A stretch of DNA of 64,000 bases, from assembly GCA_028284945.1 (NCBI GenBank), contig JANQQJ010000028.1, positions 124,001-188,000 on the forward strand, in the 5' to 3' direction. The notes under the pieces were generated by a model that saw only the letters and a program-made list of their open reading frames with translations, did not search any database and had not been told where the DNA came from. Position numbers and translations under genes: made by a program. Positions 1-8,197 of this stretch are shown in pieces (the stretch's first letter is position 1; each line of letters starts with the position of its first letter). The stretch is from Alphaproteobacteria bacterium (GTDB lineage: Bacteria; Pseudomonadota; Alphaproteobacteria; SMXS01).

Positions 1-204
1 TTCAAGCGCGACCCGCATGCCAAGATCGAGGTTGTGCCCCCGGACTTTGATGGCGAGCTGCTCACCGCCCGTGATCTCCATGTCGTGGCCGTCGCCAGTG
101 ACACGGACGACTTGCCACCAGTTCGCGTACCGGTCCTAAAACGGTCAGACCCCGCTCAAGTGGCGGCCTTCATCCTCGGCCACCTTGGCCTGACCGCTGA
201 TTGA
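1..204 (+). CDS. C-terminal fragment of an unidentified protein
   Basis: The first 204 bases are open in frame 1 and end at TGA (202-204), giving the last 67 residues of a protein that begins before the window. The fragment ends in AAFILGHLGLTAD and shows no motif I recognise. It lies 32 bases upstream of an Fe-S scaffold gene on the same strand, so the two may be cotranscribed. No function is proposed. Codon choice and GC content match the neighbours, which supports real coding. Confidence 0.55.
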   Translation, partial: FKRDPHAKIEVVPPDFDGELLTARDLHVVAVASDTDDLPPVRVPVLKRSDPAQVAAFILGHLGLTAD

Positions 205-236
205 CCAACGCCCGGCGGCGGCGTAGGTATCGCGCC

Positions 237-701
237 ATGCTCAATGATCTCTATAGCAAGGATGTGCTGCGCTTGGCCGCGGTCATCAGCCGCACCGAGC
301 GGCTCGATGGACCGGACGTGACGGTCAGCCGCCGTGCGCCAACTTGCGGCAGCAGCATTACGGTCGATCTCACAGTCGATGAAGTCGGCCGGGTGGTGGA
401 CTATGGGCAGGATATCCATGCCTGCGCATTGGGCCAGGCCGCTGCGTCCATCGTCGCAAAAAACGTGATCGGCAAGGCATTGAAGGACCTGCAGCCGGTT
501 ACTGATCGCGTTCGCGCCATGCTTCTTGACGGCACCGAACGGCCTGGCGGCGACTGGGCGGCATTCGAAGCCCTGGCACCGGTGCACGGCTTTGCACCGC
601 GCCATGGCGCCGTGATGCTGGCGCTGGAAGCGGTTATTGATGGGCTGAGCCAGCTTGCTGGAACATCAGCGCCCGACGATCAGCTCACACGGCGGTCGTG
701 A
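237..701 (+). CDS. IscU/NifU-like iron-sulfur cluster scaffold family protein
   Basis: A 154-residue protein of the IscU/NifU N-terminal family, on which Fe-S clusters are assembled or carried in the cytoplasm. The family signature is visible as APTCGSSI near residue 40 and HACALGQAAAS near residue 70, giving two candidate cluster-ligand cysteines. The third cysteine of canonical IscU near the C-terminus is not evident, so this is a divergent paralogue of the type often found in alphaproteobacteria outside the isc or suf operon. I chose the ATG at 237; an in-frame TTG at 201 would overlap the stop of the preceding gene. The 3' end overlaps the convergent acyl-CoA synthetase gene by 22 bases. 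Confidence 0.75.
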   Translation: MLNDLYSKDVLRLAAVISRTERLDGPDVTVSRRAPTCGSSITVDLTVDEVGRVVDYGQDIHACALGQAAASIVAKNVIGKALKDLQPVTDRVRAMLLDGTERPGGDWAAFEALAPVHGFAPRHGAVMLALEAVIDGLSQLAGTSAPDDQLTRRS

Positions 702-2284
702 CCCTTCCAATAGGGTTCGCGCATTACATGCTTGAGCAGCTTACCGGACGCATTGCGCTGCAGCGCCTCTACGAACTCAACCTGTTTGGGCACCTTATAG
801 CCGGCAATCTGCGACCGGGCGAAGGTGACCAGATCTTCCGCGGTCAATTCCTGGCCGGGCTCAAGCGCGACAATGGCAAGAACTTCCTCGCCCCACTTTT
901 CTGACGGCACGCCGATAACGGCAGCTTCGCGCACGGCGGGGTGCTCAAACAGCGCGGCTTCCACTTCAGCGCAATAGATATTCTCACCGCCCGAGACGAT
1001 CATGTCCTTCAGCCGGTCCTGGATGTAGACATAATCTTCCTCGTCCATCTTCCCGACATCGCCGGAATAGTACCAGCCGTCTTCATCTAGCACTTCCGCG
1101 GTCGCCTCAGGCTTCTTGTAGTAGCCCGTCATGGGGTGTTCGATACGGATGGCGATTTCGCCCGACTGCCCGCGTGGCACCTCCTTGCGCGTTGTCGGAT
1201 CGACGATCTTCATCTCGTGGAATTCGCCCGGCTTGCCAGCACTTTTCATTTTTTCGGTGGGTGTCAGCGTATGGTCTTCGGGCTCCAGGAACGTCGCGCT
1301 GCCACCGATCTCCGTCATGCCGTACATCTGCAGGAAGCCGCAGCCGATATATTCGACCGCTTCGCGCATCAGTTCAGGCGGGATCGGCGAGGCACCATAG
1401 GAGATCAGGTTGATAGCGCTCAGATCAGCGCCCTGTTTTGCCTTGTCGATCAAGATTTTAAGGACCGCAGGCACCATGAAGATCTTGGAAACCTTGTAAT
1501 CCAGAATAGCCTGGGTGGATTTCTGGATATCGAAGTCCGGATGAATCACAACGGTGGTGCCCATACGGATATTGGTCATGATCGACCCATTGCCGCTGAG
1601 GTGGAAGTTGGGCGCGATACAGAGCGACACCTCGTCCGGATCGTACTCTTTCCAGGTACCGACAATCTCTGGATCATCGGGGGCCTTCGGCCCCCCTTCC
1701 CAGCCCAGATAGACCGTGGCGTTGGACAGCATCACCCCTTTCGGGCGGCCCGTTGTGCCACTGGTGTAAAGCTGAACATCGACGTCTTTCGGCCCGGCCT
1801 CGATTCCCGGATCAGACGCATCCTGAGCATCGCGCCATTCCGCGAAATCGCCCCAATTACCCTTGGGGCCGTCCAGAACGATCACGGTTTCGAGCTTGGG
1901 CAGTTGGTCTTGAATGGTCTCCACAAGCCCGGCAAATTCGTCGGTAACGAACAGCACCTTAATATCGGCATCGTCCATCACATACTGGACTTCCGGCGGC
2001 GCCAGACGCCAGTTCACCGGGACCAGCACCGCATTCACCTTGTTGGTCCCACCCTTGATCTGCACGTGATAGTCGGAATTCTTGCCGTAATAGCCGACCC
2101 GCTCCTGCGGGTTGACGCCCAGCGCCAGCAGGCCGTTGGCAACCTGGTTACTCAGGTGATCAAGCTGGTTGTAAGTAACCGTGCGCTCTTCGAATATCGT
2201 CGCCGGCTTGTCCGGAACCCGCTCGGCGTGAAAGCGGATGCTGTCCCCAAAATTGTAGGCTTCCTGCAATTTGTAATCGGGCAT
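680..2284 (-). CDS. Class I acyl-CoA synthetase (AMP-forming)
   Basis: A 534-residue ANL-superfamily ligase that activates a carboxylic acid to its acyl-CoA through an acyl-AMP. The P-loop-like motif LYTSGTTGRPKGV, the A5 motif YGMTEIGG, the hinge region YYSGDVGKMDEEDYVYIQDR and the C-terminal catalytic lysine in NASGKLLK are all present and in order. The start at 2284 follows a GGGGAG ribosome site; the frame stays open further upstream but without coding character. It is transcribed away from the 2-hydroxyacid dehydrogenase gene at 2423, with a 138-base shared upstream region. Substrate cannot be read from sequence; medium-chain, aryl or branched acids all fit the FadD-like class. Confidence 0.9.
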   Translation of the reverse strand: MPDYKLQEAYNFGDSIRFHAERVPDKPATIFEERTVTYNQLDHLSNQVANGLLALGVNPQERVGYYGKNSDYHVQIKGGTNKVNAVLVPVNWRLAPPEVQYVMDDADIKVLFVTDEFAGLVETIQDQLPKLETVIVLDGPKGNWGDFAEWRDAQDASDPGIEAGPKDVDVQLYTSGTTGRPKGVMLSNATVYLGWEGGPKAPDDPEIVGTWKEYDPDEVSLCIAPNFHLSGNGSIMTNIRMGTTVVIHPDFDIQKSTQAILDYKVSKIFMVPAVLKILIDKAKQGADLSAINLISYGASPIPPELMREAVEYIGCGFLQMYGMTEIGGSATFLEPEDHTLTPTEKMKSAGKPGEFHEMKIVDPTTRKEVPRGQSGEIAIRIEHPMTGYYKKPEATAEVLDEDGWYYSGDVGKMDEEDYVYIQDRLKDMIVSGGENIYCAEVEAALFEHPAVREAAVIGVPSEKWGEEVLAIVALEPGQELTAEDLVTFARSQIAGYKVPKQVEFVEALQRNASGKLLKHVMREPYWKGHDRRVS

Positions 2285-2422
2285 TGTGACGCATGCTCCC
2301 CGTTTTGATTTTGTCCCGCGTTTGGGCGGCGATTTTAGCCGTCTTGTGCCGTGCCGCAACATGCAACCTCGCATGTATTTCCCTGCCTTGCTATGTAGAG
2401 CGCCGAGCTGGAGGACCAAGCT

Positions 2423-3394
2423 ATGAAATTACTTGTCTATAAACCCGCCTATGACCGCATTGCCCACCGGCTGCCGGCAGAAGTTGAACCGATCCTGATT
2501 CATCAGGATTCGACCCTCACCTGCCGCGGCGAAGGGGTCGCCATTGAAGATGCGGAATTCGATATCGCTTGGGCCAGCAGCGATCTCTACATGCTTGGGC
2601 CGGCAAAGGTCATGTTCCAATTGTTGACGGGCGCAAAGGGCTTGAAATGGTTCCAGTCAGGGGCGGCTGGCTTCGATCACCCGATCTTCGGACAGGTTGC
2701 CGCCACCGGTACAATCATGACCCGCAGCGACGCACAGGGAATCTCTATTGCTGAATTCGTCCTGGGCCGGGTGCTTGAGGTTTTCCAGCCGACAACCGAA
2801 CGCCGGGCCTCTCAGTTGGCCAAGACGTGGGACCGGCATTGGCTTCGCGATCTTTTTGGCACCACCTGGCTGATCGTTGGCTTTGGCGCAATCGGGCGCG
2901 AGACCGCCAAACGGGCAAAGCCCTTCGGCACCCACATTATTGGCGTGCGGCGATCACCGGCAGCCGATGACGCCGCCGATGAAATGATCACACCCGATCA
3001 ACTGATTGAGACACTGCCACGCGCTGATGTTGTGGTCGTTTCCGCACCCCACTCCAAAGAGACGGACAAAATGGTTAACGCCGAATTCCTCAATGCCATG
3101 AAGGAAGACGCCGTGCTGGTCAATGTCGGTCGGGGCCGGCTGGTGGATGAAGAGGCACTTCTTGCCAGCCTTGATAATGCCAAACCGGCCACCGCCATTC
3201 TGGATGTCTTTGAGACCGAGCCTCTGCCGGAAGACAGCCCTTTCTGGGACCACCCGCGTGTCCTCGTCTCTGCTCATTGTGCGGCGGAGAGCGAGATGAA
3301 CCTGCTGCGCGGCGACGAGGTCTTCATGACCAATATGGAACGCTATGTGAAGGGCGAGCCACTCCGATTGGTCGTCGAAGGGCTCGCCCCGTAA
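2423..3394 (+). CDS. D-2-hydroxyacid dehydrogenase, NAD(P)-dependent
   Basis: A 323-residue member of the D-isomer 2-hydroxyacid dehydrogenase family, which interconverts 2-oxoacids and D-2-hydroxyacids. The Rossmann nucleotide motif GFGAIG lies near residue 155. The catalytic Arg is not placed with certainty, but the family block NVGRGRLVDEEAL, the acidic stretch DVFETEPLP and the His in VLVSAHCAAES are in the expected order. The start ATG follows GGAGGA at good spacing. The SGAAGFDHP block in the N-terminal half resembles the GHRPR/YcdW-type subgroup. It is divergent from the acyl-CoA synthetase gene, which suggests a shared control region. Confidence 0.88.
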   Translation: MKLLVYKPAYDRIAHRLPAEVEPILIHQDSTLTCRGEGVAIEDAEFDIAWASSDLYMLGPAKVMFQLLTGAKGLKWFQSGAAGFDHPIFGQVAATGTIMTRSDAQGISIAEFVLGRVLEVFQPTTERRASQLAKTWDRHWLRDLFGTTWLIVGFGAIGRETAKRAKPFGTHIIGVRRSPAADDAADEMITPDQLIETLPRADVVVVSAPHSKETDKMVNAEFLNAMKEDAVLVNVGRGRLVDEEALLASLDNAKPATAILDVFETEPLPEDSPFWDHPRVLVSAHCAAESEMNLLRGDEVFMTNMERYVKGEPLRLVVEGLAP

Positions 3395-3415
3395 ATTGCC
3401 TAACGGCCTGGATTT

Positions 3416-3901
3416 TTAGCTGCAGACAGTGCGGTCAGGTGACGCACCTGGTCCACCAATCGGCCCTGGCGGATTTTCCCAATTGGTTCCCGGGCCGCCG
3501 CGCAGTCCCGGCGGGTTCTGGTCGTCATCGTGGAACCAGCAATCGTGGAACGGATGCCACACCCAGACGATTCCACCCCAATAAGTGCGGCGCCAATCAG
3601 GCTTCGGGTACCAGCGGTCAGGTGAGACACCCGGCCCGCCAGCCGGTCCTGGTGGGTTTTCCCAGTTCGTCCCGCGCCCACCAACAGGTCCCGGTGGGTT
3701 GTTATCGCGGTCCCAATGCCTGCGATTGGGGGAGGCGCCGGGCCCTCCTGCCGGTCCGACAGGGTTCTCCCAATTCGTGCCGCGCCCGCCCGCGGGGCCT
3801 GGTGGATTGTTGTCGCGGTCCCAGGCGGCCGCTGGCGTTGCGGCAACCAGGCCGCCCGCCAAAATAGCTATCATAGACAGTGACTTAACTGAGTTCAGCA
3901 T
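3416..3901 (-). CDS. Secreted Gly/Pro-rich repeat protein with NWENPPGP units
   Basis: A 161-residue protein with a signal peptide (positively charged start, hydrophobic core SMIAILAGGLVAA, AAA cleavage region). The mature part is built from three units of about 35 residues, each running (D)NNPPGP.GGRGTNWENP, then GPAGGPG.SP. Units one and two are adjacent. Unit three follows a Trp/His-rich insert (RRTYWGGIVWVWHPFHDCWFH). Only two cysteines are present, one in the insert and one three bases-codons from the end. The units recall short collagen-like or cell-wall repeat proteins, but I know no family with this unit. A periplasmic or surface location is inferred from the signal peptide. Ribosome site AGGAG lies before the ATG. 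Confidence 0.75.
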   Translation of the reverse strand: MLNSVKSLSMIAILAGGLVAATPAAAWDRDNNPPGPAGGRGTNWENPVGPAGGPGASPNRRHWDRDNNPPGPVGGRGTNWENPPGPAGGPGVSPDRWYPKPDWRRTYWGGIVWVWHPFHDCWFHDDDQNPPGLRGGPGTNWENPPGPIGGPGASPDRTVCS

Positions 3902-4063
3902 GGTGCTTCTCCTCTCTTTGGGTCGGTGTCATTCGGGAGATTCAACGCATGCGAAATGATAATCCTTCGAAAAAGTTAACGAACGCCCGTTAGTCCAAAA
4001 CCTTCCGAAACCGTGACTCAATCCCTATATGTTGTTCCGTAAGCGGTATCAGTGAGGAGCCGA

Positions 4064-4729
4064 ATGGAACCGATCCAATATATCGCACTGGCCATGGGTG
4101 CGGCCTGGGCAAGTGGCGTTAATCTCTATGCGACGATTGCCGTTCTGGGCCTGATGGGCGCAACCGGCAACGCCACCCTGCCCCCGGAACTGGAAGTCGT
4201 GCAGAACCCGTTGGTGATCGGCGTTGCGATGATCATGTATGTGGTCGAATTCGTAGCCGACAAAGTACCTGGGGTCGATTCCGCCTGGGATACGGTTCAT
4301 ACCTTCATTCGAATACCGGCCGGTGCCGCGTTGGCAGCCGGGGCCGTCGGCGATGTCAGCGCCGGTGTCGAACTGGCCGCCATTCTGGCGGGCGGCACGA
4401 TGGCCGCAACTACCCACGCAACCAAAGCCGGCTCGCGGCTGATGATCAATACGTCGCCGGAACCGGTTTCAAACTGGACGGCCTCGCTGGCCGAGGACTT
4501 TGCGGCCATTGCCGCCGTTTGGGCCGCGATCAACTATCCGTGGGCCATGGCGGCGTTTCTAATCCTGTTCATTGTGGCCATGGTGTTTCTGCTGCCGCGG
4601 CTGTTCCGCGCGATCAAGGCGCTGTTTCGCCGCATCGGGCAGTTGTTCAGCGGTAAGAAACCAGAGCCTACACCGGCCGCTCAAACCCAACCCGGACCTG
4701 ATGCGATCTCACTAAGGCCGCCTGAGTAG
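4064..4729 (+). CDS. DUF4126 family membrane protein
   Basis: A 221-residue integral membrane protein of the DUF4126 family, whose function is unknown. Hydrophobic segments cover about residues 5-30, 45-65, 85-115 and 155-185, and a charged proline-rich cytoplasmic tail follows. Family-typical stretches include ASGVNLYATIAVLGL near the start, PG.DSAWDT.HTFIR and THATKAGSRL. The ATG at 4064 is preceded by GAGGAG; an in-frame GTG 12 bases upstream would overlap that ribosome site and is less likely. It stands alone between a divergent repeat-protein gene and an aldolase gene. Confidence 0.8.
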   Translation: MEPIQYIALAMGAAWASGVNLYATIAVLGLMGATGNATLPPELEVVQNPLVIGVAMIMYVVEFVADKVPGVDSAWDTVHTFIRIPAGAALAAGAVGDVSAGVELAAILAGGTMAATTHATKAGSRLMINTSPEPVSNWTASLAEDFAAIAAVWAAINYPWAMAAFLILFIVAMVFLLPRLFRAIKALFRRIGQLFSGKKPEPTPAAQTQPGPDAISLRPPE

Positions 4730-4825
4730 GACGCGGAACACCATCCGCGGTGGTGGTTGCGGCGGGTGCGGCGGCCCGGCACAATAGAGGCACCTGATTC
4801 TGTCTATATTGAAGGAGCCTCCCAA

Positions 4826-5623
4826 ATGGCTACCCAACCGTCTGTTGCTATGCGGTCCGATGCGACCGACCTGCCGCCGTTCAGCCGCGAGACCTGTTCC
4901 GATGAGGAGTGGAAAATCCGCGTTGAACTGGCCGCGACCTATCGCCTGATTGCCCATTATGGATGGGATGACCTGGTGTTCACCCACATTTCCGCCCGGG
5001 TGCCTGGGCCCGACCATCACTTCCTGATCAATCCCTATGGCGTGGGATTCGACGAAATGACCGCGTCGGAACTGGTTAAGATCGACCTGGATGGCAACCC
5101 GCTGCACGCATCGCCTTATCCCGTTAACGCGGCAGGCTTTACTATTCACGGTGCAATGCATGAGCACGCGGATGAAGCCAATTGCGTCATTCACACCCAT
5201 TCGGATGACGGCGTTGCCGTATCGGCCCAGAAAGAGGGGCTGATGCCGCTGACGCAAACCGCGATGGTGCTGTGGAACGATATCGCCTATCACGACTTTG
5301 AAGGCATCGCGCTTGATCATGATGAGCGGGAACGCCTGGTTGCGGATATCGCCGACAAGCACTGCCTGATCCTGCGCAATCACGGGATCCTGACCCATGG
5401 GCGCAGCTGCCCTGAGGCATTTATCCGGCACTATTTCTTTGAACGTGCCTGCACCTATCAGATCAAGGCACTATCAGCCGGCATTGACAATATGAATATG
5501 CCGAACCAGGGCGTGCCAGAGCACACCAACAGCCAGGGCCGCAGCGCAGCGGGCGCCGAGCGAATTGCGTGGCCTGCCCTGTTGCGCAAACTGGACAAGC
5601 ACAATCCAGGCTATGACGCTTGA
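4826..5623 (+). CDS. Class II aldolase/adducin family protein
   Basis: A 265-residue protein of the class II aldolase/adducin fold, related to L-fuculose-phosphate aldolase and ribulose-5-phosphate 4-epimerase. The zinc-site histidines are visible in VIHTHSDDG near residue 120 and LRNHGILTHG near residue 190, and the substrate-side block INPYGVGFDEM is present. Many proteins of this shape in proteobacteria act on non-phosphorylated substrates, so the reaction is left open. The start at 4826 has an AAGGAG ribosome site eight bases upstream. The gene appears monocistronic. Confidence 0.85.
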   Translation: MATQPSVAMRSDATDLPPFSRETCSDEEWKIRVELAATYRLIAHYGWDDLVFTHISARVPGPDHHFLINPYGVGFDEMTASELVKIDLDGNPLHASPYPVNAAGFTIHGAMHEHADEANCVIHTHSDDGVAVSAQKEGLMPLTQTAMVLWNDIAYHDFEGIALDHDERERLVADIADKHCLILRNHGILTHGRSCPEAFIRHYFFERACTYQIKALSAGIDNMNMPNQGVPEHTNSQGRSAAGAERIAWPALLRKLDKHNPGYDA

Positions 5624-5630
5624 TTGACGG

Positions 5631-5765
5631 CTATTTGAGGACTTCCTCACCCTTTTTGCCGACGCTTTCAATATCCTGGCCCACGCCCTGCACCGTATTG
5701 CAGCCAGCCACTGTGATGCTGATCAGAAGAAGCAGTGTCAGTCGGGTATTCCGTAAATGAGCCAT
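5631..5765 (-). CDS. Entericidin A/B family small lipoprotein
   Basis: A 44-residue lipoprotein. The N-terminus has a charged start and a hydrophobic core, then the lipobox VAGC with the acylated Cys at residue 22. The rest, NTVQGVGQDIESVGKKGEEV, matches the short helical entericidin pattern CNT..G.G.DI...G. Entericidins are small membrane lipoproteins linked to envelope stress and, in enterobacteria, to an EcnA/EcnB antidote-toxin pair. Only one copy is present here. GAGGAA precedes the ATG. The gene ends seven bases from the convergent aldolase stop. Confidence 0.8.
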   Translation of the reverse strand: MAHLRNTRLTLLLLISITVAGCNTVQGVGQDIESVGKKGEEVLK

Positions 5766-5862
5766 GATAATTCCTCGTTGGAGCGCTGTACCGGCAGACC
5801 GGCGATAGAGTTGTTGAGAACATAGGATAGACTGGACTTCAATCAAACCTGGGGAGATTGAA

Positions 5863-6495
5863 ATGGACGTTTTCGAGGCGATGGAGACCTGCAGGGCGAT
5901 CCGGTTCTTTAAAAAAGACCCGGTGCCGCAGGAAATGATCGACAAGATCATGTATGCCGCAACCCGTGCGCCAAGCCCTGGCAACACGCAGGGGTGGGAT
6001 TTCATTGTGGTGACGGATCAGGAAAAACGCACGCAACTGGCCGATGGTATCGCGGCTGTTATGCGCCCAGCAGTGGCGGCGGCGACCGAACAGTTCGGTG
6101 GCGCTGATGCCATCGATCCGGTGCAGAAACGCATGCTGGACGGCGCCCTGAACCTGGCTATCCATCTGGCCGACGTGCCCGTGCATTTGCTCGTCTGCGG
6201 CAAGGCGATTTATCCGCCCAACGCCCCGTCTGAAACCTTTGTCTGGTCAGCGCTTTATCCAGCCGCGCAGAACATCCTGGTCGCGGCCCGCGCATTGGGG
6301 CTGGGCACCTGCATGACCACTTATCAGCAAACCTGCGAGCCGCTCATCCGCGAGGTGTTGAACATCCCCGAGGATGTCCATATTGCGTGTTATCTGCCGC
6401 TGGGTTGGCCGGATATCAATTTCGGTCCGCTGGCCCGCCAGCCGGTGGAAAACTTTGTCCATAATGACGGCTGGCAGGGTGATTTGAGGGGCTGA
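5863..6495 (+). CDS. Nitroreductase family FMN protein
   Basis: A 210-residue protein of the nitroreductase fold, which uses FMN and NAD(P)H to reduce nitro compounds, quinones or related substrates as a homodimer. The FMN phosphate-binding start ETCRAIRFF, the block ATRAPSPGNTQGWDFIVV and the C-terminal LGLGTCMTT region are typical. GGGGAG seven bases before the ATG sets the start. It is divergent from the entericidin-like gene. Nitroreductase-fold domains also occur as the C-terminal half of mycobacterial FbiB; because an F420 locus lies 10 kb away, a role with F420 is conceivable, but the sequence looks like an ordinary nitroreductase. Confidence 0.85.
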   Translation: MDVFEAMETCRAIRFFKKDPVPQEMIDKIMYAATRAPSPGNTQGWDFIVVTDQEKRTQLADGIAAVMRPAVAAATEQFGGADAIDPVQKRMLDGALNLAIHLADVPVHLLVCGKAIYPPNAPSETFVWSALYPAAQNILVAARALGLGTCMTTYQQTCEPLIREVLNIPEDVHIACYLPLGWPDINFGPLARQPVENFVHNDGWQGDLRG

Positions 6496-6526
6496 AGCGT
6501 TCTCCAATTCGCTTGCTCCAAATCCC

Positions 6527-6660
6527 GTTCGCTCTGAGGAGCTTGGCATCAGCCAAGCGTCTCGAAGAGTGAACAGGCCGCTCGCACTTCGAGACGCCCG
6601 CTTTCGCGGCCTCCTCCCCGCGGCGCAAGCGCCCGCGCGGCGCGAGCACGAACGGCGTAA
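6527..6660. repeat. Type A intergenic palindromic repeat, copy 1 (degenerate)
   Basis: The segment begins CCCGTTCGCTCTGAGGAGC, contains CGTCTCGAAG and its complement CTTCGAGACG, and ends in a GCACGAACGGCG arm, so it can fold into a long interrupted hairpin. The same arms recur at 15.99, 17.83, 29.45 and 36.18 kb. This copy is imperfect in its right half. It lies between convergent genes. Confidence 0.7.
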
Positions 6661-6669
6661 GGCTTCAGG

Positions 6670-6984
6670 CTAAACCGGCTCGTCGTCGCGGCCAGTATAA
6701 GGAATGTGACGGCGTTCCTGCCGCTCGATTTCCTTCTCGATCATCCGTTCCTTGACCTTGCCGCCGGAGGCAAACAGGAACACGGAAAGTCCGTGCAGGA
6801 AGACACCGATTCCCCAACCAACCACCGGCCAGACGAACCAGAGGTTTTCCGGAGTCATCGCCAGATTGACGCCGATCATCAGGGAACAGATGCATATGAA
6901 TACGCCGAGGTGGATGTAAAACCCGATTTTCGCCTCTACCCGCTTGCGGGCGTGGTCATAGACTTCATCACCTGACATCGCCAT
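6670..6984 (-). CDS. 2TM domain-containing small membrane protein
   Basis: A 104-residue protein with two hydrophobic helices (about residues 22-41 and 50-71) flanked by charged helical ends, DHARKRVEAKIGFYIHLGVF at the N-terminus and KERMIEKEIERQERR at the C-terminus. This matches the 2TM domain family, which is often attached to LytTR or histidine kinases but also occurs as stand-alone proteins of unknown role. The start at 6984 follows an AGAAGG ribosome site. No operon partner is evident. Confidence 0.78.
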   Translation of the reverse strand: MAMSGDEVYDHARKRVEAKIGFYIHLGVFICICSLMIGVNLAMTPENLWFVWPVVGWGIGVFLHGLSVFLFASGGKVKERMIEKEIERQERRHIPYTGRDDEPV

Positions 6985-7071
6985 CGGCCTTCTATCTTTG
7001 TTGGGTCACTTTTATATTGTGAGCCGACAAGCCAAGGTCGAGCTAATTCTGGCGTCTCACTGCTCCCGCTG

Positions 7072-8043
7072 TTACGGATAAGTCCTGTCCAGCCAGTCGA
7101 TCATGATCCGGCTGAGTTCCTCCGGTTTTTCATGTCCGGTCCAGTGGCCGCAGTCCTGGATCACCGTGCTTTCCAAATTCTGGATATAGGGGCGCATCTG
7201 TTCGGTGCAGCCCGGCGGGCCCGATGGATCGTCGGTCACCTCGATCATCAGGCATGGGACATGGATGTGCTTGTCCAGGTCCTTCGTATCGCGCCAATTC
7301 TGCGAAATATTGCGGTACCAGTTCAGCCCCGGCGTAAAGCCAGTACGGGTAAACGCATCGACGAAATAGGCAAGTTCTTCATCATCCAGCACAAACTCAC
7401 CCGGCGGATCCGGGTTGAAGACGATGTTGTCCATGGTCAGTACGCGCTGTTCCTTGGGCAGCTTTAAGAAATCATCCATTTTGAACAGCGCCTTGCGGTA
7501 AAGGCCACGAAACACCTTTTCCACATTGGCGTTGTATTTCACGTCCGATGAGTCCGGATGATCCGGTCCCTTATTGTGGAAGTTGACCATGTAGTGCTCG
7601 TCGCCCCACTCCTCGCGCAACAGTTTCAGTGGGTCGTCAGGAATCTCCGGCGTGTAGGGATTGTTCACCCCGATAACACCGGCGACATGGTCGCGCTGCA
7701 GGATCGCCGAATTCCAGACCACGGGCGCGCCCCAGTCATGACCGACATAGACGGCTTTATCGAGGCCCAGGGCGTCAAGAAGCCCGGCAACATCGCCCGC
7801 CAGGTGCTTAACCGCATAGTCCTCTGTATTCGGTGGTGCTTCGGTCTGGCCATAGCCGCGCTGATCGACAGCAATGGCGCGGTATCCGGCTTCCGCAAGC
7901 CGCGGCATCACCTTGTGCCAGGAAAATGCAAGTTCTGGAAAGCCGTGGCACATCACCACCGGCATCCCCTCCCCCATCTCGTAATAGGCCATGCGGATAC
8001 CGTTGGTATCGGCAAATTTAGCGTCCGGAAAATCAATCGCCAT
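7072..8043 (-). CDS. Alpha/beta hydrolase, epoxide hydrolase-like
   Basis: A 323-residue alpha/beta hydrolase. The oxyanion-hole motif HGFP is at residues 33-36 and the nucleophile elbow GHDWG at 101-105, with Asp103 as nucleophile, which points to epoxide hydrolases or haloalkane dehalogenases rather than serine esterases. The cap region has Trp/Tyr-rich stretches (GLNWYRNI) that could hold the ring-opening tyrosine, and the general-base histidine lies in CGHWTGHEKP near residue 300. AGGGGA precedes the ATG at 8043. The enzyme likely opens epoxides formed during catabolism of cyclic compounds; the substrate is not readable. Confidence 0.87.
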   Translation of the reverse strand: MAIDFPDAKFADTNGIRMAYYEMGEGMPVVMCHGFPELAFSWHKVMPRLAEAGYRAIAVDQRGYGQTEAPPNTEDYAVKHLAGDVAGLLDALGLDKAVYVGHDWGAPVVWNSAILQRDHVAGVIGVNNPYTPEIPDDPLKLLREEWGDEHYMVNFHNKGPDHPDSSDVKYNANVEKVFRGLYRKALFKMDDFLKLPKEQRVLTMDNIVFNPDPPGEFVLDDEELAYFVDAFTRTGFTPGLNWYRNISQNWRDTKDLDKHIHVPCLMIEVTDDPSGPPGCTEQMRPYIQNLESTVIQDCGHWTGHEKPEELSRIMIDWLDRTYP

Positions 8044-8197
8044 TGTGATCCCCTGTTTTGGCAAATTCTTCGATGTCGAGCATGGCCCAGAGCGCGTCAT
8101 GCATCAATCCGCCTTTGTGAGCGGTCCACACGCAAATGTGACGACCGGGTCAGATTGATTCCGAGTAGCGTCACGCTTCCACACGACAGATAATCGC

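Noticed and set aside
1136-2308. Long open frame (390 codons) on the + strand opposite the acyl-CoA synthetase
   Set aside because: It is antisense to a protein with clear ANL motifs. Its own translation is rich in His, Arg and Asp with no motif, a usual shadow of GC-rich coding sequence.
3277-3867. 196-codon + strand frame across the repeat protein
   Set aside because: The minus frame has a signal peptide, a ribosome site and clear protein repeats; the plus frame is an Arg/Gly/Pro-rich mirror of them.
4712-5431. 239-codon open frame opposite the class II aldolase
   Set aside because: The aldolase zinc-site motifs lie on the other strand, and the antisense product has no recognisable feature.
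5863-6495. Nitroreductase as the missing dehydro-F420 reductase
   Set aside because: It is 10 kb from the F420 locus on a separate unit and looks like an ordinary nitroreductase; nothing in the sequence ties it to F420.
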